60,983 nucleotides of DNA, from assembly GCA_017511265.1 (NCBI GenBank), contig JAFWKV010000042.1, forward strand, positions 1-60,983, in the 5' to 3' direction. Shown here piece by piece: positions 29,869 through 37,972 of the stretch; positions within the stretch are counted from its first letter, which is position 1; every line of letters starts with the position of its first letter. The translations under genes and the position numbers were made by a program. The notes below the pieces were generated by a model. The model was not told the DNA's origin, searched no databases, and saw only the letters and a list, made by a program, of their open reading frames with translations. The DNA is from Clostridia bacterium. Its GTDB lineage: Bacteria > Bacillota > Clostridia > TANB77 > CAG-508.

Positions 29869-30234
29869 ATGATTTATTTAGGAATAATTTTAGGAAGTTT
29901 ATTAGGTGTTGTAATTGGAGTAAATGCTCCTATAATTTCATATACATATTCTAGCTATTTAGCAATAGCGATAATAGCTGCATTAGATTCAGTTTTTGGA
30001 GGAATAAGTTCAGTTTTAAAGAAAAATTTTGATTTGAAAATTTTCTTATCTGGATTTTTCTGTAATGCTATACTATCAATTTTATTAACATATTTAGGTC
30101 AAAAACTAAATGTAGACATTTACTTAGCTGCAATAGTTGTTTTTGTAGGAAGAATGTTTACAAATCTTACAATAATAAGAAGATACTATGTGGAAAAATG
30201 GTCAAAAAAAGTTCAAGAAGTGAATAAAAAATAA
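29869..30234 (+). CDS. sbp: Small basic protein Sbp (DUF1290)
   Basis: A 121-residue membrane protein with three or four helices and a basic tail (RRYYVEKWSKKVQEVNKK). GVNAPIISYTYSSYLAIAIIAALDSVFGG is typical of Sbp. It lies just before ftsA-ftsZ as in Bacillus. Function unknown. I chose ATG 29869 because GGAAAGGA lies upstream of it. Confidence 0.88.
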   Translation: MIYLGIILGSLLGVVIGVNAPIISYTYSSYLAIAIIAALDSVFGGISSVLKKNFDLKIFLSGFFCNAILSILLTYLGQKLNVDIYLAAIVVFVGRMFTNLTIIRRYYVEKWSKKVQEVNKK

Positions 30235-30326
30235 TGAACTCTTAGAGTAAGAATGAATACAAAAATTTGATAAAAGTTTTATTACAAATAGATTACAAAA
30301 ATGTTACAAAAATATAACAAATTCTA

Positions 30327-30355
30327 TTGACTTTTGTCTAAAAATGTAATATAAA
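30327..30355 (+). promoter_or_regulatory. Predicted sigma-A promoter of ftsA-ftsZ
   Basis: TTGACT (30327-30332), 17-base spacer, TATAAA (30350-30355), about 42 bases before ftsA. Confidence 0.6.
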
Positions 30356-30396
30356 ATAAGCTATGTTAAATACGTATATCAAATGGGGGAATTATC

Positions 30397-31626
30397 TTGG
30401 CAATAGGTGATATAATAGTTGGTATTGATATAGGGACGTCGAAAGTATGCACAGTGCTTGGAGAGGTTAATAACTTCGGACAAATTGAAACTATATGCAG
30501 TACATCATGTGAGTGTAATGGCCTTCAAAAAGGCAAAATAATAAATGAAGAAGCTATTGTTAACAGTTTAAATAAAACACTTGAAGAAGCAGAGGAAGAA
30601 GCAAATTTAAAAATAAATTCAGCATATACAACCATACCAGGTAAATATGTAACAATAGTCCAAAATAGTATTGTAAAAGAAGTCAAAGATAAATATGCAG
30701 GAATATCTGCAAAAGATGTTCAATCTGCAGTAGCACAAGTAAAAGATATTGAGGTGCCTGAGGGTAAAACTATAATTGATATAGTGCCAGATGAAATACT
30801 ATTAGATAATGGCAAAACAGAGATGGATCCAGTAGGGAGTCTTAGTTCCACAATTACAATAAATGCACAAATAATTTTAGCAGATAAAGAATATGTAAGG
30901 CAATTAGCAAGCATTTTTAAAAAGGTGGGACTAGAAATAGATGCAATAATTCCTACAACATTAGCAGAGAGAAACTTAGTATTAGACAACAACGAATTAA
31001 ATGATAATATTATGCTATTAGATGTAGGAGCAGGAATGACAGACATTGGAGTATTTGAAGGAAGCAGATTTATTTATACAAATACTATTCCACTCGGAGG
31101 AGATAATATTACAAACGATATATCAATAGTATTAAATATATCTCAAGAAGAAGCTAATAAGTTAAAAAAGCAATATGGACTTGCACTAAAATCTTTTATA
31201 GATAATGATAATGAAATTATTTTGAATACTTGCAGAGGAGACCAAAAAAGCAAAGCAATAAAAAGTTCAGAGCTAATCGAAATTATAGAGGCAAGAATAG
31301 AAGAAATTTTTTCGATTGTTAATAAAGATGTAACTAATCAAGGAATAAAATCAAGAATTAATAATGTTGTTCTTACTGGACAAGGTATTAGCAATATAAA
31401 TAAAAGTGATGTTGCAGGAAAAATAATATTAAATATACCAGTAAAAATATCAACAGGAAGATTGATTAGTACAGTAAAGCCACAGTTTAGAACAAGCTAT
31501 GCTTTAGTAAGATATATAGCATCAAGACCATTTACAAGAACAGTATCAAGTAGTATAGATACTTCAACAGATGAACATGTTGTAAAAAAAGTTTTAAACA
31601 GAATAAAAGACTTCTTTTATTCATAA
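30397..31626 (+). CDS. ftsA: Cell division protein FtsA
   Basis: A 409-residue actin-like membrane tether of the Z ring. IVGIDIGTSKVCTVLGE (phosphate 1), the 1C subdomain in the first third, MLLDVGAGMTDIGVFEG (phosphate 2) and the VVLTGQGISNI region are visible. The C-terminus (KKVLNRIKDFFYS) fits a membrane-targeting amphipathic helix. TTG start with GGGGGA before it. Paired with ftsZ. Confidence 0.93.
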   Translation: MAIGDIIVGIDIGTSKVCTVLGEVNNFGQIETICSTSCECNGLQKGKIINEEAIVNSLNKTLEEAEEEANLKINSAYTTIPGKYVTIVQNSIVKEVKDKYAGISAKDVQSAVAQVKDIEVPEGKTIIDIVPDEILLDNGKTEMDPVGSLSSTITINAQIILADKEYVRQLASIFKKVGLEIDAIIPTTLAERNLVLDNNELNDNIMLLDVGAGMTDIGVFEGSRFIYTNTIPLGGDNITNDISIVLNISQEEANKLKKQYGLALKSFIDNDNEIILNTCRGDQKSKAIKSSELIEIIEARIEEIFSIVNKDVTNQGIKSRINNVVLTGQGISNINKSDVAGKIILNIPVKISTGRLISTVKPQFRTSYALVRYIASRPFTRTVSSSIDTSTDEHVVKKVLNRIKDFFYS

Positions 31627-31677
31627 AAAAGTTATTAATTTTAAAAACATATAAATTTTAAGGAGGAAGAAAGCTTT

Positions 31678-32793
31678 ATGATGGACTATGAAGATAACGT
31701 AACAATGATGGATGGAACTGCTACAATAAAAGTAATAGGTGTAGGAGGAGCAGGAAACAATGCTGTAAATAGAATGATTGACTTTGGAATAAAAGGAGTA
31801 GATTTTATTGCAGTTAATACAGATAGACAAGCCCTTCAAAATTCAAAAGCTAGTACAAAAATTCAAATAGGGGAAAAAATCACAAGAGGATTAGGTGCAG
31901 GAGCTAACCCAGATATCGGAGCTCAATCTGCAGAAGAAAGTAAAGCAGAAATATCAGAAGTATTAAGAGGAGCAGATATGGTATTTGTTACAGCCGGAAT
32001 GGGTGGAGGAACAGGTACAGGAGCTGCACCAATAGTTGCACAAGTTGCAAAAGAAATGGGAATATTAACAATTGCAGTTGTTACAAAACCATTTACATTT
32101 GAAGGTAAAAAAAGATTATCACAAGCAGAAAGAGGAATAGAAAGCCTAAAAGGTAAAGTTGACACATTAGTTGTGATTCCTAATGATAAATTATTACAAA
32201 TAATAGACAGAAAAACATCAATAATTGAAGCATTTCAATTAGCAGATGATATGCTTAGACAAGGTGTACAAGGTATATCAGACTTGATAGCTATTCCAGG
32301 TTTAGTAAACCTTGACTTTGCAGATGTAAAAACAATAATGTTAAATACAGGAATGGCTCATATGGGTACAGGTACTGCATCAGGTGAAAATAGAGCTGAA
32401 GATGCTGCTAAAGAAGCTATACAAAGCCCATTACTTGAAACTTCAATAGAAGGAGCAAGAGGAGTAATTATAAACATTACAGGTGGAGACGATTTAGGTT
32501 TACACGAAGTTAATACAGCAGCTGAATTAGTACAAAGAAGTGTTGATCCAGAAGCTAATATTATATTTGGTACTGTTACAGATCCAACAATGCAAGATGA
32601 AATTAAAATTACTGTTATTGCTACAGGATTTGAAAAAAATGAACCTATTTCTAGCTTAGGTGTAGGTGATATAGTTTCTAAAACATGGGAGAAGAAAGTT
32701 AATTCAATCCCATCAAATACAGATTCTAGTTCATCATCAAATGATTTAGACATACCATCATTCTTAAGAAAAAATAAAAATAAAGGAATTTAA
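31678..32793 (+). CDS. ftsZ: Cell division GTPase FtsZ
   Basis: A 371-residue tubulin homologue forming the division ring. [14 protein letters not shown], the tubulin signature [13 protein letters not shown], and [11 protein letters not shown] in the T7 region are intact. The tail ends [14 protein letters not shown], the usual interaction peptide for FtsA/SepF. AAGGAGGAAG upstream. A REP hairpin follows as its terminator. Confidence 0.98.
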   Translation: MMDYEDNVTMMDGTATIKVIGVGGAGNNAVNRMIDFGIKGVDFIAVNTDRQALQNSKASTKIQIGEKITRGLGAGANPDIGAQSAEESKAEISEVLRGADMVFVTAGMGGGTGTGAAPIVAQVAKEMGILTIAVVTKPFTFEGKKRLSQAERGIESLKGKVDTLVVIPNDKLLQIIDRKTSIIEAFQLADDMLRQGVQGISDLIAIPGLVNLDFADVKTIMLNTGMAHMGTGTASGENRAEDAAKEAIQSPLLETSIEGARGVIINITGGDDLGLHEVNTAAELVQRSVDPEANIIFGTVTDPTMQDEIKITVIATGFEKNEPISSLGVGDIVSKTWEKKVNSIPSNTDSSSSSNDLDIPSFLRKNKNKGI

Positions 32794-32799
32794 AAAAAC

Positions 32800-32927
32800 G
32801 TGTCAATGGGGACGGAAGTTGTCAATGGGGACGGACTTAAAAGGAAACGTGTCAATGGGGACGGGCTTAAATGACACACATTAAAAATGTGTGTCATTTA
32901 AGCCCGTCCCCATTGACACGTTTTTTT
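32800..32927. repeat. REP-like cluster and hairpin after ftsZ
   Basis: Three direct copies of GTCAATGGGGACGG at about 32803, 32821 and 32850, then an inverted copy at 32903. The last pair forms a hairpin of about 40 bases per arm (ACGTGTCAATGGGGACGG ... to its complement) followed by TTTTTTT, so it can terminate ftsZ transcription. Nearly the same arrangement recurs at the right edge of the window. Confidence 0.88.
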
Positions 32928-33021
32928 GCCGAATAATAATTCAAATTTTTTTATTTAAGTCCTAAAAAAAGACAGACTTTTTAAAAAGAGCAGTATATAA
33001 TACACATCACAGGTGGTAAAA

Positions 33022-33909
33022 ATGACAATTTATATAGACATTGTATTAATCGAAAATTTAATAATGAATTATATAATACTATATGGCACAGGAGTATTAG
33101 CAAAAGTCCCACCAAAACAAGTACGAATAATTATTGCAAGCTTAATTGGAGCAACATATGCAATAATAGCATATATGTCCAAATTAAAAATATATTCTAC
33201 ATTCATACTAAAAATTATTTTATCAATTATCATAGTATATATAGCTTTTAATCCAAAAAATATCAAAAAAATGTTAAAACAATTAGTCTTATTCTATTTA
33301 GTATCATTTGTATTTGGAGGAGCAGCATTTTTTTTAATATATGTTGTAAAACCACAAGAAATAATTATGAGAAATGGTGTATTTGTAGGTACATATCCAT
33401 TAAAAATCGCAATACTAGGAGCAATTGTTGGATTTATTATAATTGTTTTAACATATAAAATCATTAGTAACAAACTATCAAAAAAATCCCTATTTTGTAA
33501 AATAAAAATTAAACTATGTAATAACGAGCTAAATACAACGGCACTAATAGACACAGGAAATCTATTAAAAGATCCGATAAGTAATATGCCAGTAATTGTT
33601 GTTGAACATACAGCTTTGTATGACATACTACCAAAGCAAATTTTGAATAATTTAGAAAATATTTTAGGAGGTGATTTAGAAGGTTTTCCAGATGAAATAA
33701 AAGAAAAATATGTATCAAAGTTGAAGGTTATTCCATTTTCATCTCTTGGAAAACAAAATGGAATGTTATTAGGTATAAAAGCAGATGAAATTAATATAGA
33801 AAGAGAAGAAGAGAACATTACAAAAGACAATGTTATTGTTGGAATATATGACAAGTCATTAACAAAAAGAGGAGAGTATAGGGCTCTAATTGGAATGAAC
33901 TTATTGTAG
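33022..33909 (+). CDS. spoIIGA: Pro-sigma-E processing protease SpoIIGA
   Basis: A 295-residue membrane aspartic protease that cleaves pro-sigma-E in the mother cell. Five membrane helices fill the N-terminal half; the soluble half holds the catalytic [13 protein letters not shown] motif. It ends near [13 protein letters not shown] and [14 protein letters not shown] 33022 after AGGTGG. It precedes sigE by 25 bases, the normal operon. Its presence supports genuine sporulation. Confidence 0.95.
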   Translation: MTIYIDIVLIENLIMNYIILYGTGVLAKVPPKQVRIIIASLIGATYAIIAYMSKLKIYSTFILKIILSIIIVYIAFNPKNIKKMLKQLVLFYLVSFVFGGAAFFLIYVVKPQEIIMRNGVFVGTYPLKIAILGAIVGFIIIVLTYKIISNKLSKKSLFCKIKIKLCNNELNTTALIDTGNLLKDPISNMPVIVVEHTALYDILPKQILNNLENILGGDLEGFPDEIKEKYVSKLKVIPFSSLGKQNGMLLGIKADEINIEREEENITKDNVIVGIYDKSLTKRGEYRALIGMNLL

Positions 33910-33934
33910 ATTCTATGAAAGGAAAGTGATTTAT

Positions 33935-34670
33935 ATGAAACTAATTAATGTTATGAAAAATAGCATAAACACAATTTATGCAAAATACATAAATAAAGAC
34001 GAGACTGAATACTTGCCAATTTTTTATATAGCAGGAAGTCAAACACTTCCACCACCACTTCCACCAGAAGAAGAGGCAGAATTAATAAATAGGCTTAGTG
34101 AAGAAAACAATTTAGAAATAAGGCAAAAACTTGTTGAAAGAAATTTGCGACTAGTCGTATATATAGCTAAAAAGTTTGAAAATACGGGTATTGGAATAGA
34201 AGACCTAATTTCAATTGGAACGATAGGACTTATGAAAGGGGTTAATACATTTAAAGCAGATAAAAAGATAAAACTTGCAACTTATGCATCAAGATGTATT
34301 GAAAATGAAATACTTATGTATTTAAGAAGAAATAATAAAATAAAAGGTGAAGTTTCAATTGATGAACCACTTAATAAAGACAGTGATGGAAATGAACTTT
34401 TATTGTCAGATATTTTAGGCACAGACCCTGATATAACCTCAAGAGGTTTAGAAGACGAGGTTGATAGAAAATTACTCAGAGCTTCTATAAAAAAACTCAA
34501 TCCTAGGGAAAAAAATATAATGGAAATGAGATTTGGCTTTATAAATGGAAATGAAAAGACTCAAAAAGAGGTTGCAGATGAGCTTCGGTATTTCTCAAAG
34601 TTATATATCTCGTCTTGAAAAAAAGATAATTGGTAAGATGAAGAAAGATATAATGAGTAAAACAGGATAA
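33935..34670 (+). CDS. sigE: Sporulation sigma factor SigE, full length only with +1 shift at CGG
   Basis: Mother-cell sigma factor. Pro-sequence of about 30 residues before [17 protein letters not shown], then [32 protein letters not shown], and [23 protein letters not shown]. The zero frame hits CGG at 34586-34588 and stops at TGA 34618, replacing the -35-binding helix. Skipping one C gives [15 protein letters not shown] and continues to TAA 34668-34670, 244 residues in total, matching Bacillus SigE. Without the shift the protein lacks most of region 4.2. ATG 33935 follows AAAGGAAAG. The shift mechanism is inference; frame disruption and restoration are seen. Confidence 0.9.
34586..34589 (+). 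other. Putative +1 frameshift site CGGT in sigE
   Basis: Context GAG CTT CGG TAT TTC. Codon CTT precedes CGG; the +1 codon GGT encodes the conserved Gly of [13 protein letters not shown]. The zero-frame stop is 30 bases later. Confidence 0.8.
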
Positions 34671-34810
34671 AAAGCGATATATAAATACGAAAATCTTTGT
34701 GTGTCGCAAGCTACAAATTAAAAATACTAGTCTGTAGCTTGCGTGGGTAGCACTCGCTTTGCTCGTTTGGTCGCTTACGCAGATTTTCTTTATTTATATA
34801 TTGCTTTTTA
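34669..34810. repeat. Palindromic repeat, family C copy 3, between sigE and sigG
   Basis: Core as at 14.4 and 21.2 kb, bounded here by AAAAAGCGATATATAAATA and TATTTATATATTGCTTTTT. The left arm starts at the sigE stop. It separates sigE from sigG and any sigG promoter must lie within it or in the 25 bases after it. Confidence 0.85.
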
Positions 34811-34835
34811 ACCAGTTAAGGCAAAGAATAAATTT

Positions 34836-34886
34836 CCTCCCTTTGGAAATAATGAAAGTAACAGCATTCCAAAGGGAGGTTTTTTT
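34836..34886 (+). promoter_or_regulatory. Hairpin that buries the sigG ribosome site; also terminator-like
   Basis: Perfect 13-base arms CCTCCCTTTGGAA (34836-34848) and TTCCAAAGGGAGG (34867-34879), then seven T. The right arm contains the sigG Shine-Dalgarno sequence, eight bases before GTG 34888. The structure can block translation or terminate read-through from sigE. Confidence 0.75.
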
Positions 34887-34887
34887 A

Positions 34888-35662
34888 GTGGTAAACAAGG
34901 TAGAAATATGTGGAGTAAATACTTCAGAATTACCGTTACTTACCAAAAAAGAAAAAGAAGAATTATTTATTAAGATAAAGCAGGGAGATGAAGAAGCAAG
35001 AGACACATTTATAAATGGAAATCTAAGATTGGTACTTAGCGTAATACAAAGATTTTACGGAAGAGGAGAAAGTGCAGATGATCTATTTCAAGTAGGGTGT
35101 GTAGGGTTAATAAAAGCAATAGATAATTTTGACTTAACACAAAATGTACAATTTTCAACCTATGCAGTGCCGATGATTATACGGAGAAATAAGAAGATAC
35201 TTAAGAGATAATAATAGCATTAGAGTGAGTAGATCTGTAAGGGATTTAGCATATAAAGCGATTCAATATAAAGAAAAGTACAATAAAGAAAAGGGAAGAG
35301 AGCCAACAGTAGAAGAAATAGCAAAAGAATTGGGAGTAAATAAAGAAGAAATTGCTTTCAGTTTTGACGCCATACAAGATCCAGTTTCATTATATGAACC
35401 TATATATAATGATGGGGCAGAAAGCATTTATATAATGGATCAAGTACGAGATACAAAAAATACTGATGAGCATTGGGCAGAAAAAATGACTATTGACCAA
35501 AGTATGAAAAGATTAAATGACAAGGAAAAGACTATTATTACAAAAAGATTTTTTGATGGAAAAACTCAAATGGAAGTTGCTGATGAAATTGGCATTTCTC
35601 AAGCACAGGTTTCTAGACTTGAAAAAAGTGCAATAAAAAATATAAGAAGAATGTATAGGTAA
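34888..35662 (+). CDS. sigG: Forespore sigma factor SigG, full length only with +1 shift at CGG
   Basis: Late forespore sigma factor. It starts MVNKVEICGVNTSELPLL (GTG 34888), then NLRLVLSVIQRF, DDLFQVGCVGLIKAIDNFDL and FSTYAVPMII. The zero frame meets CGG at 35182-35184 and stops at 35211. Skipping one C gives GEIRRYLRDNNSIRVSRS and an open frame of 159 more codons (AIQDPVSLYEPIYNDG, KTQMEVADEIGISQAQVSRLEKSA) to TAA 35662, 257 residues, as in Bacillus. Unshifted product lacks regions 3 and 4. A separate GTG start at 35225 is possible but would give a headless sigma fragment. Confidence 0.9.
35182..35185 (+). other. Putative +1 frameshift site CGGA in sigG
   Basis: Context ATT ATA CGG AGA AAT. 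The +1 codon GGA encodes the invariant Gly of PMIIGEIRRYLRD. The zero-frame stop is 27 bases after the CGG start. Confidence 0.8.
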
Positions 35663-35780
35663 TAGGATACTGTAATGGTAATGCAATAAACAAATATAAA
35701 TATATATTATTTAAAATCAGCATAGAAATAGCATAATCTTTTATTAAATTTAAATTTTAACAAAATTAATAAATTATATC

Positions 35781-35809
35781 TTGACAATAAACCTTCAATT
35801 TGTTACAAT
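35781..35809 (+). promoter_or_regulatory. Predicted promoter of the metK leader
   Basis: TTGACA (35781-35786), 17-base spacer, TACAAT (35804-35809), 13 bases before the riboswitch. Confidence 0.7.
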
Positions 35810-35821
35810 ATCAACAATATG

Positions 35822-35962
35822 TTATCAAGAGTAAGGGAGAGAACCAGCTCATAGATCTTACAGCAACCTGCAGGGGCAAGGTGCTAAAACTGGCAAAGCG
35901 AGAGCTTTGGATGATAATTCTAAAAGCAAAAATTATCTCTGCTCTTGTAGCAGAGATTTTTG
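35822..35962 (+). ncRNA. SAM-I (S-box) riboswitch with terminator, controlling metK
   Basis: S-box landmarks in order: TTATCAAGAG, GGGAGAGAACCAGC, CAGCAACCTG, CAAGGTGCTAAA, then GCAAAGCGAGAGCTTTGGATGATAA closing the P1 helix. A terminator follows at 35935-35962 (ATCTCTGCT / AGCAGAGAT plus T-run). High SAM should stabilise the aptamer and terminate transcription of metK, which makes SAM. Aptamer about 35822-35917. Confidence 0.9.
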
Positions 35963-36040
35963 TCGTTTAATAGCGACGTGGTGATGATTTTGTGTCAACT
36001 AAGCCCGTCCCCATTGACACAGAGATTTTTGCCGTTTTAG
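35951..36040. repeat. Direct repeat flanking a REP-like insertion in the metK leader
   Basis: CAGAGATTTTTGTCGTTT (35951-35968) recurs as CAGAGATTTTTGCCGTTT (36020-36037). Between them lies GGTGATGATTTTGTGTC and one inverted REP-like unit (CCCGTCCCCATTGACAC). The pattern suggests insertion with duplication of the terminator 3-prime side. The rest of 35663-36084 holds only the promoter, riboswitch and metK ribosome site (AGAAGGA). Confidence 0.7.
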
Positions 36041-36084
36041 ATAAAAAAAGATAGCATAAATAAAAAAGAAAGAAGGAATAAAAA

Positions 36085-37206
36085 ATGAACAAGTATTACT
36101 TTACATCAGAAAGCGTAACAGAAGGGCATCCAGACAAATTATGTGACTATATTTCAGACTCAATTTTGGATGCATGTTTAGAGCAAGATTCACACTCAAG
36201 AGTAGCAGTAGAAACAATGGCATCAGCAGGAAAAATTGCAATTGCAGGAGAAATAACAACAAAGGCAAAAATAAATATTGAAGATATTGCAAGAAATGCT
36301 ATCAAAGAAATAGGCTACAGAGGAAAAGATTATGACATTGACTATAAAACGTGTGACATAGACATAAACCTAACTGAACAAAGTCCAGACATAGCATTGG
36401 GAACCAATGACGAAGTAGGTGGAGCAGGAGACCAAGGCATAATGTTTGGTTATGCAACAGATGAAACAGAAGAATATATGCCATTTGCAATAAATATGGC
36501 CCATAAACTTGCTAAAAGATTAACACAAGTTAGAAAAGAAGGGATTTTACCATATTTAGGACCAGACGGAAAAACACAAGTCACAGTAGAATATGAAGAC
36601 AATGAAGTAAAAAGAATTGATACAGTACTTATATCAAATCAACATACAGAAGATGTAACACAAGAACAACTAAAAAAGGACATTATAGAAAAAGTAATAA
36701 AAGAAATAATTCCACCAAAATATTTAGATGAAAACACAAAAATCTACATAAATCCAACAGGACGATTTGTTATAGGCGGACCATTAGGAGACACAGGATT
36801 AACAGGAAGAAAAATAATAGTAGATACTTATGGTGGGTCAGCACGCCATGGAGGAGGAGCATTTTCAGGTAAAGATGCAACAAAAGTAGACCGTAGTAGT
36901 GCATATATGTTAAGACATATTGCTAAAAACATAGTAGCAAATGGATATGCAAAAAGATGCGAAATTCAAGTTGCATACGCAATAGGTATGGAACAGCCAA
37001 TGTCTATATATGTTAATACATTTGGAACAGGTAAAATACCATGGCAAGAAATAGTTGAAATAATAAATAAAAAATTTGATTTAACACCAAAGGGAATAAT
37101 CAAATACTTAGAACTAACAAAACCAATATTTACAAAAAGCACAAACTATGGACATTTTGGAAAATCAGAATTACCTTGGGAAAAAATAGTTGACTTAAAA
37201 ATCTAA
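36085..37206 (+). CDS. metK: S-adenosylmethionine synthetase MetK
   Basis: A 373-residue enzyme making SAM from methionine and ATP. Motifs: [78 protein letters not shown]. End and length are normal. Regulated by the upstream SAM-I riboswitch. Confidence 0.98.
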   Translation: MNKYYFTSESVTEGHPDKLCDYISDSILDACLEQDSHSRVAVETMASAGKIAIAGEITTKAKINIEDIARNAIKEIGYRGKDYDIDYKTCDIDINLTEQSPDIALGTNDEVGGAGDQGIMFGYATDETEEYMPFAINMAHKLAKRLTQVRKEGILPYLGPDGKTQVTVEYEDNEVKRIDTVLISNQHTEDVTQEQLKKDIIEKVIKEIIPPKYLDENTKIYINPTGRFVIGGPLGDTGLTGRKIIVDTYGGSARHGGGAFSGKDATKVDRSSAYMLRHIAKNIVANGYAKRCEIQVAYAIGMEQPMSIYVNTFGTGKIPWQEIVEIINKKFDLTPKGIIKYLELTKPIFTKSTNYGHFGKSELPWEKIVDLKI

Positions 37207-37230
37207 TTAAAAGTTATTTTTTTAGAGAAG

Positions 37231-37272
37231 CCTAATGTTGGTATATAAATATATTTATATACCAACATCAGG
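37231..37272. repeat. Short family E palindrome after metK
   Basis: CCTAATGTTGGTATATAAATATATTTATATACC... pairs with itself along 42 bases. The centre TATATAAATATA is shared with elements at 20.4 and 51 kb. It may serve as a metK terminator although it lacks a T-run. Confidence 0.75.
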
Positions 37273-37335
37273 CGGGGAAAACAGTAACAAGTAATAACAA
37301 TGACGAATATAATAAACCATAAGGAGGCAAAGAAG

Positions 37336-37689
37336 ATGAACGACTTTATTATAAATGCTATACTTTGGACTTTAGCTCTTTATGGTTTATTTGAAATAAT
37401 CAAAAATTTTATATACATTTTTACATATACAAATATGAAAGCAGATGGAACATATTTAATTATTGCAACCAAAAACCAAGAAAACAACATTGAATATTTT
37501 TTACGTTCAAGCCTATTTAAATTGTTATACAGCAAAGAAGACTATGTAAAACAAGTAATAGTTGCAGATTTAGACTCAAAAGACAACACAAAAGAAATAG
37601 CCAAAAGGCTATCATCAGAATATGAATGTCTAAAAGTACTTAATTGGAGAGAATGCAAATCAATACTAGATACTGTAAATGACAACTAG
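37336..37689 (+). CDS. Small membrane-anchored protein resembling a GT2 N-terminal fragment
   Basis: A 117-residue protein with one membrane helix (about residues 4-25), then a Rossmann-like segment: YLIIATKNQENNIEYFLRSS and VIVADLDSKDNTKEIAKRL, resembling the start of family 2 glycosyltransferases but without the rest of the catalytic domain. It ends with its own TAG; no continuation is seen in other frames. ATG 37336 after AAGGAGG. Function unknown. Confidence 0.6.
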   Translation: MNDFIINAILWTLALYGLFEIIKNFIYIFTYTNMKADGTYLIIATKNQENNIEYFLRSSLFKLLYSKEDYVKQVIVADLDSKDNTKEIAKRLSSEYECLKVLNWRECKSILDTVNDN

Positions 37690-37733
37690 TTGAATTTTAA
37701 AAAAATTTATGCTAAAATTATTTAAATTCTTAA

Positions 37734-37924
37734 GATAATAAATAGTAAAAATAAAAATTCTACTTGTTCATTGCATTCGAATAGAAATTGTATTGATAAA
37801 AAATGAGCCTCTTTCACTTAGTCCTCGCTTCGCTCGACGTGAACATCCCTCATTTTTTCTCTTTACAATTTCTAATTCTCATTTCACTCAAGCGTAGATT
37901 TTTTATTTTTTACTATTTATTATC
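37734..37924. repeat. Nested palindrome, family F, before recD2
   Basis: Outer arms GATAATAAATAGTAAAAATAAAAA and complement; inner arms GAAATTGTATTGATAAAAAATGAG and near complement. The centre has CCTCGCTTCGCTCGACG, similar in style to the cores of families A and C. It fills most of the 283-base gap between 37690 and recD2. Confidence 0.75.
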
Positions 37925-37972
37925 ATAGAAAATTAATATTTGAAAATTTTTTTAACAGAAAGGACAAAAAAT

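Noticed and set aside
34759-34887. Upstream extension of sigG
   Set aside because: The extension translates the family C repeat and the hairpin; GTG 34888 with its ribosome site gives the family N-terminus.
35225-35662. Separate protein from GTG 35225
   Set aside because: It is the C-terminal part of SigG with no ribosome site of its own; joining through the CGG site explains it better.
37231-37272. CRISPR-like repeat from recurring palindromes
   Set aside because: Copies are dispersed, unevenly spaced and have no spacers or cas genes.
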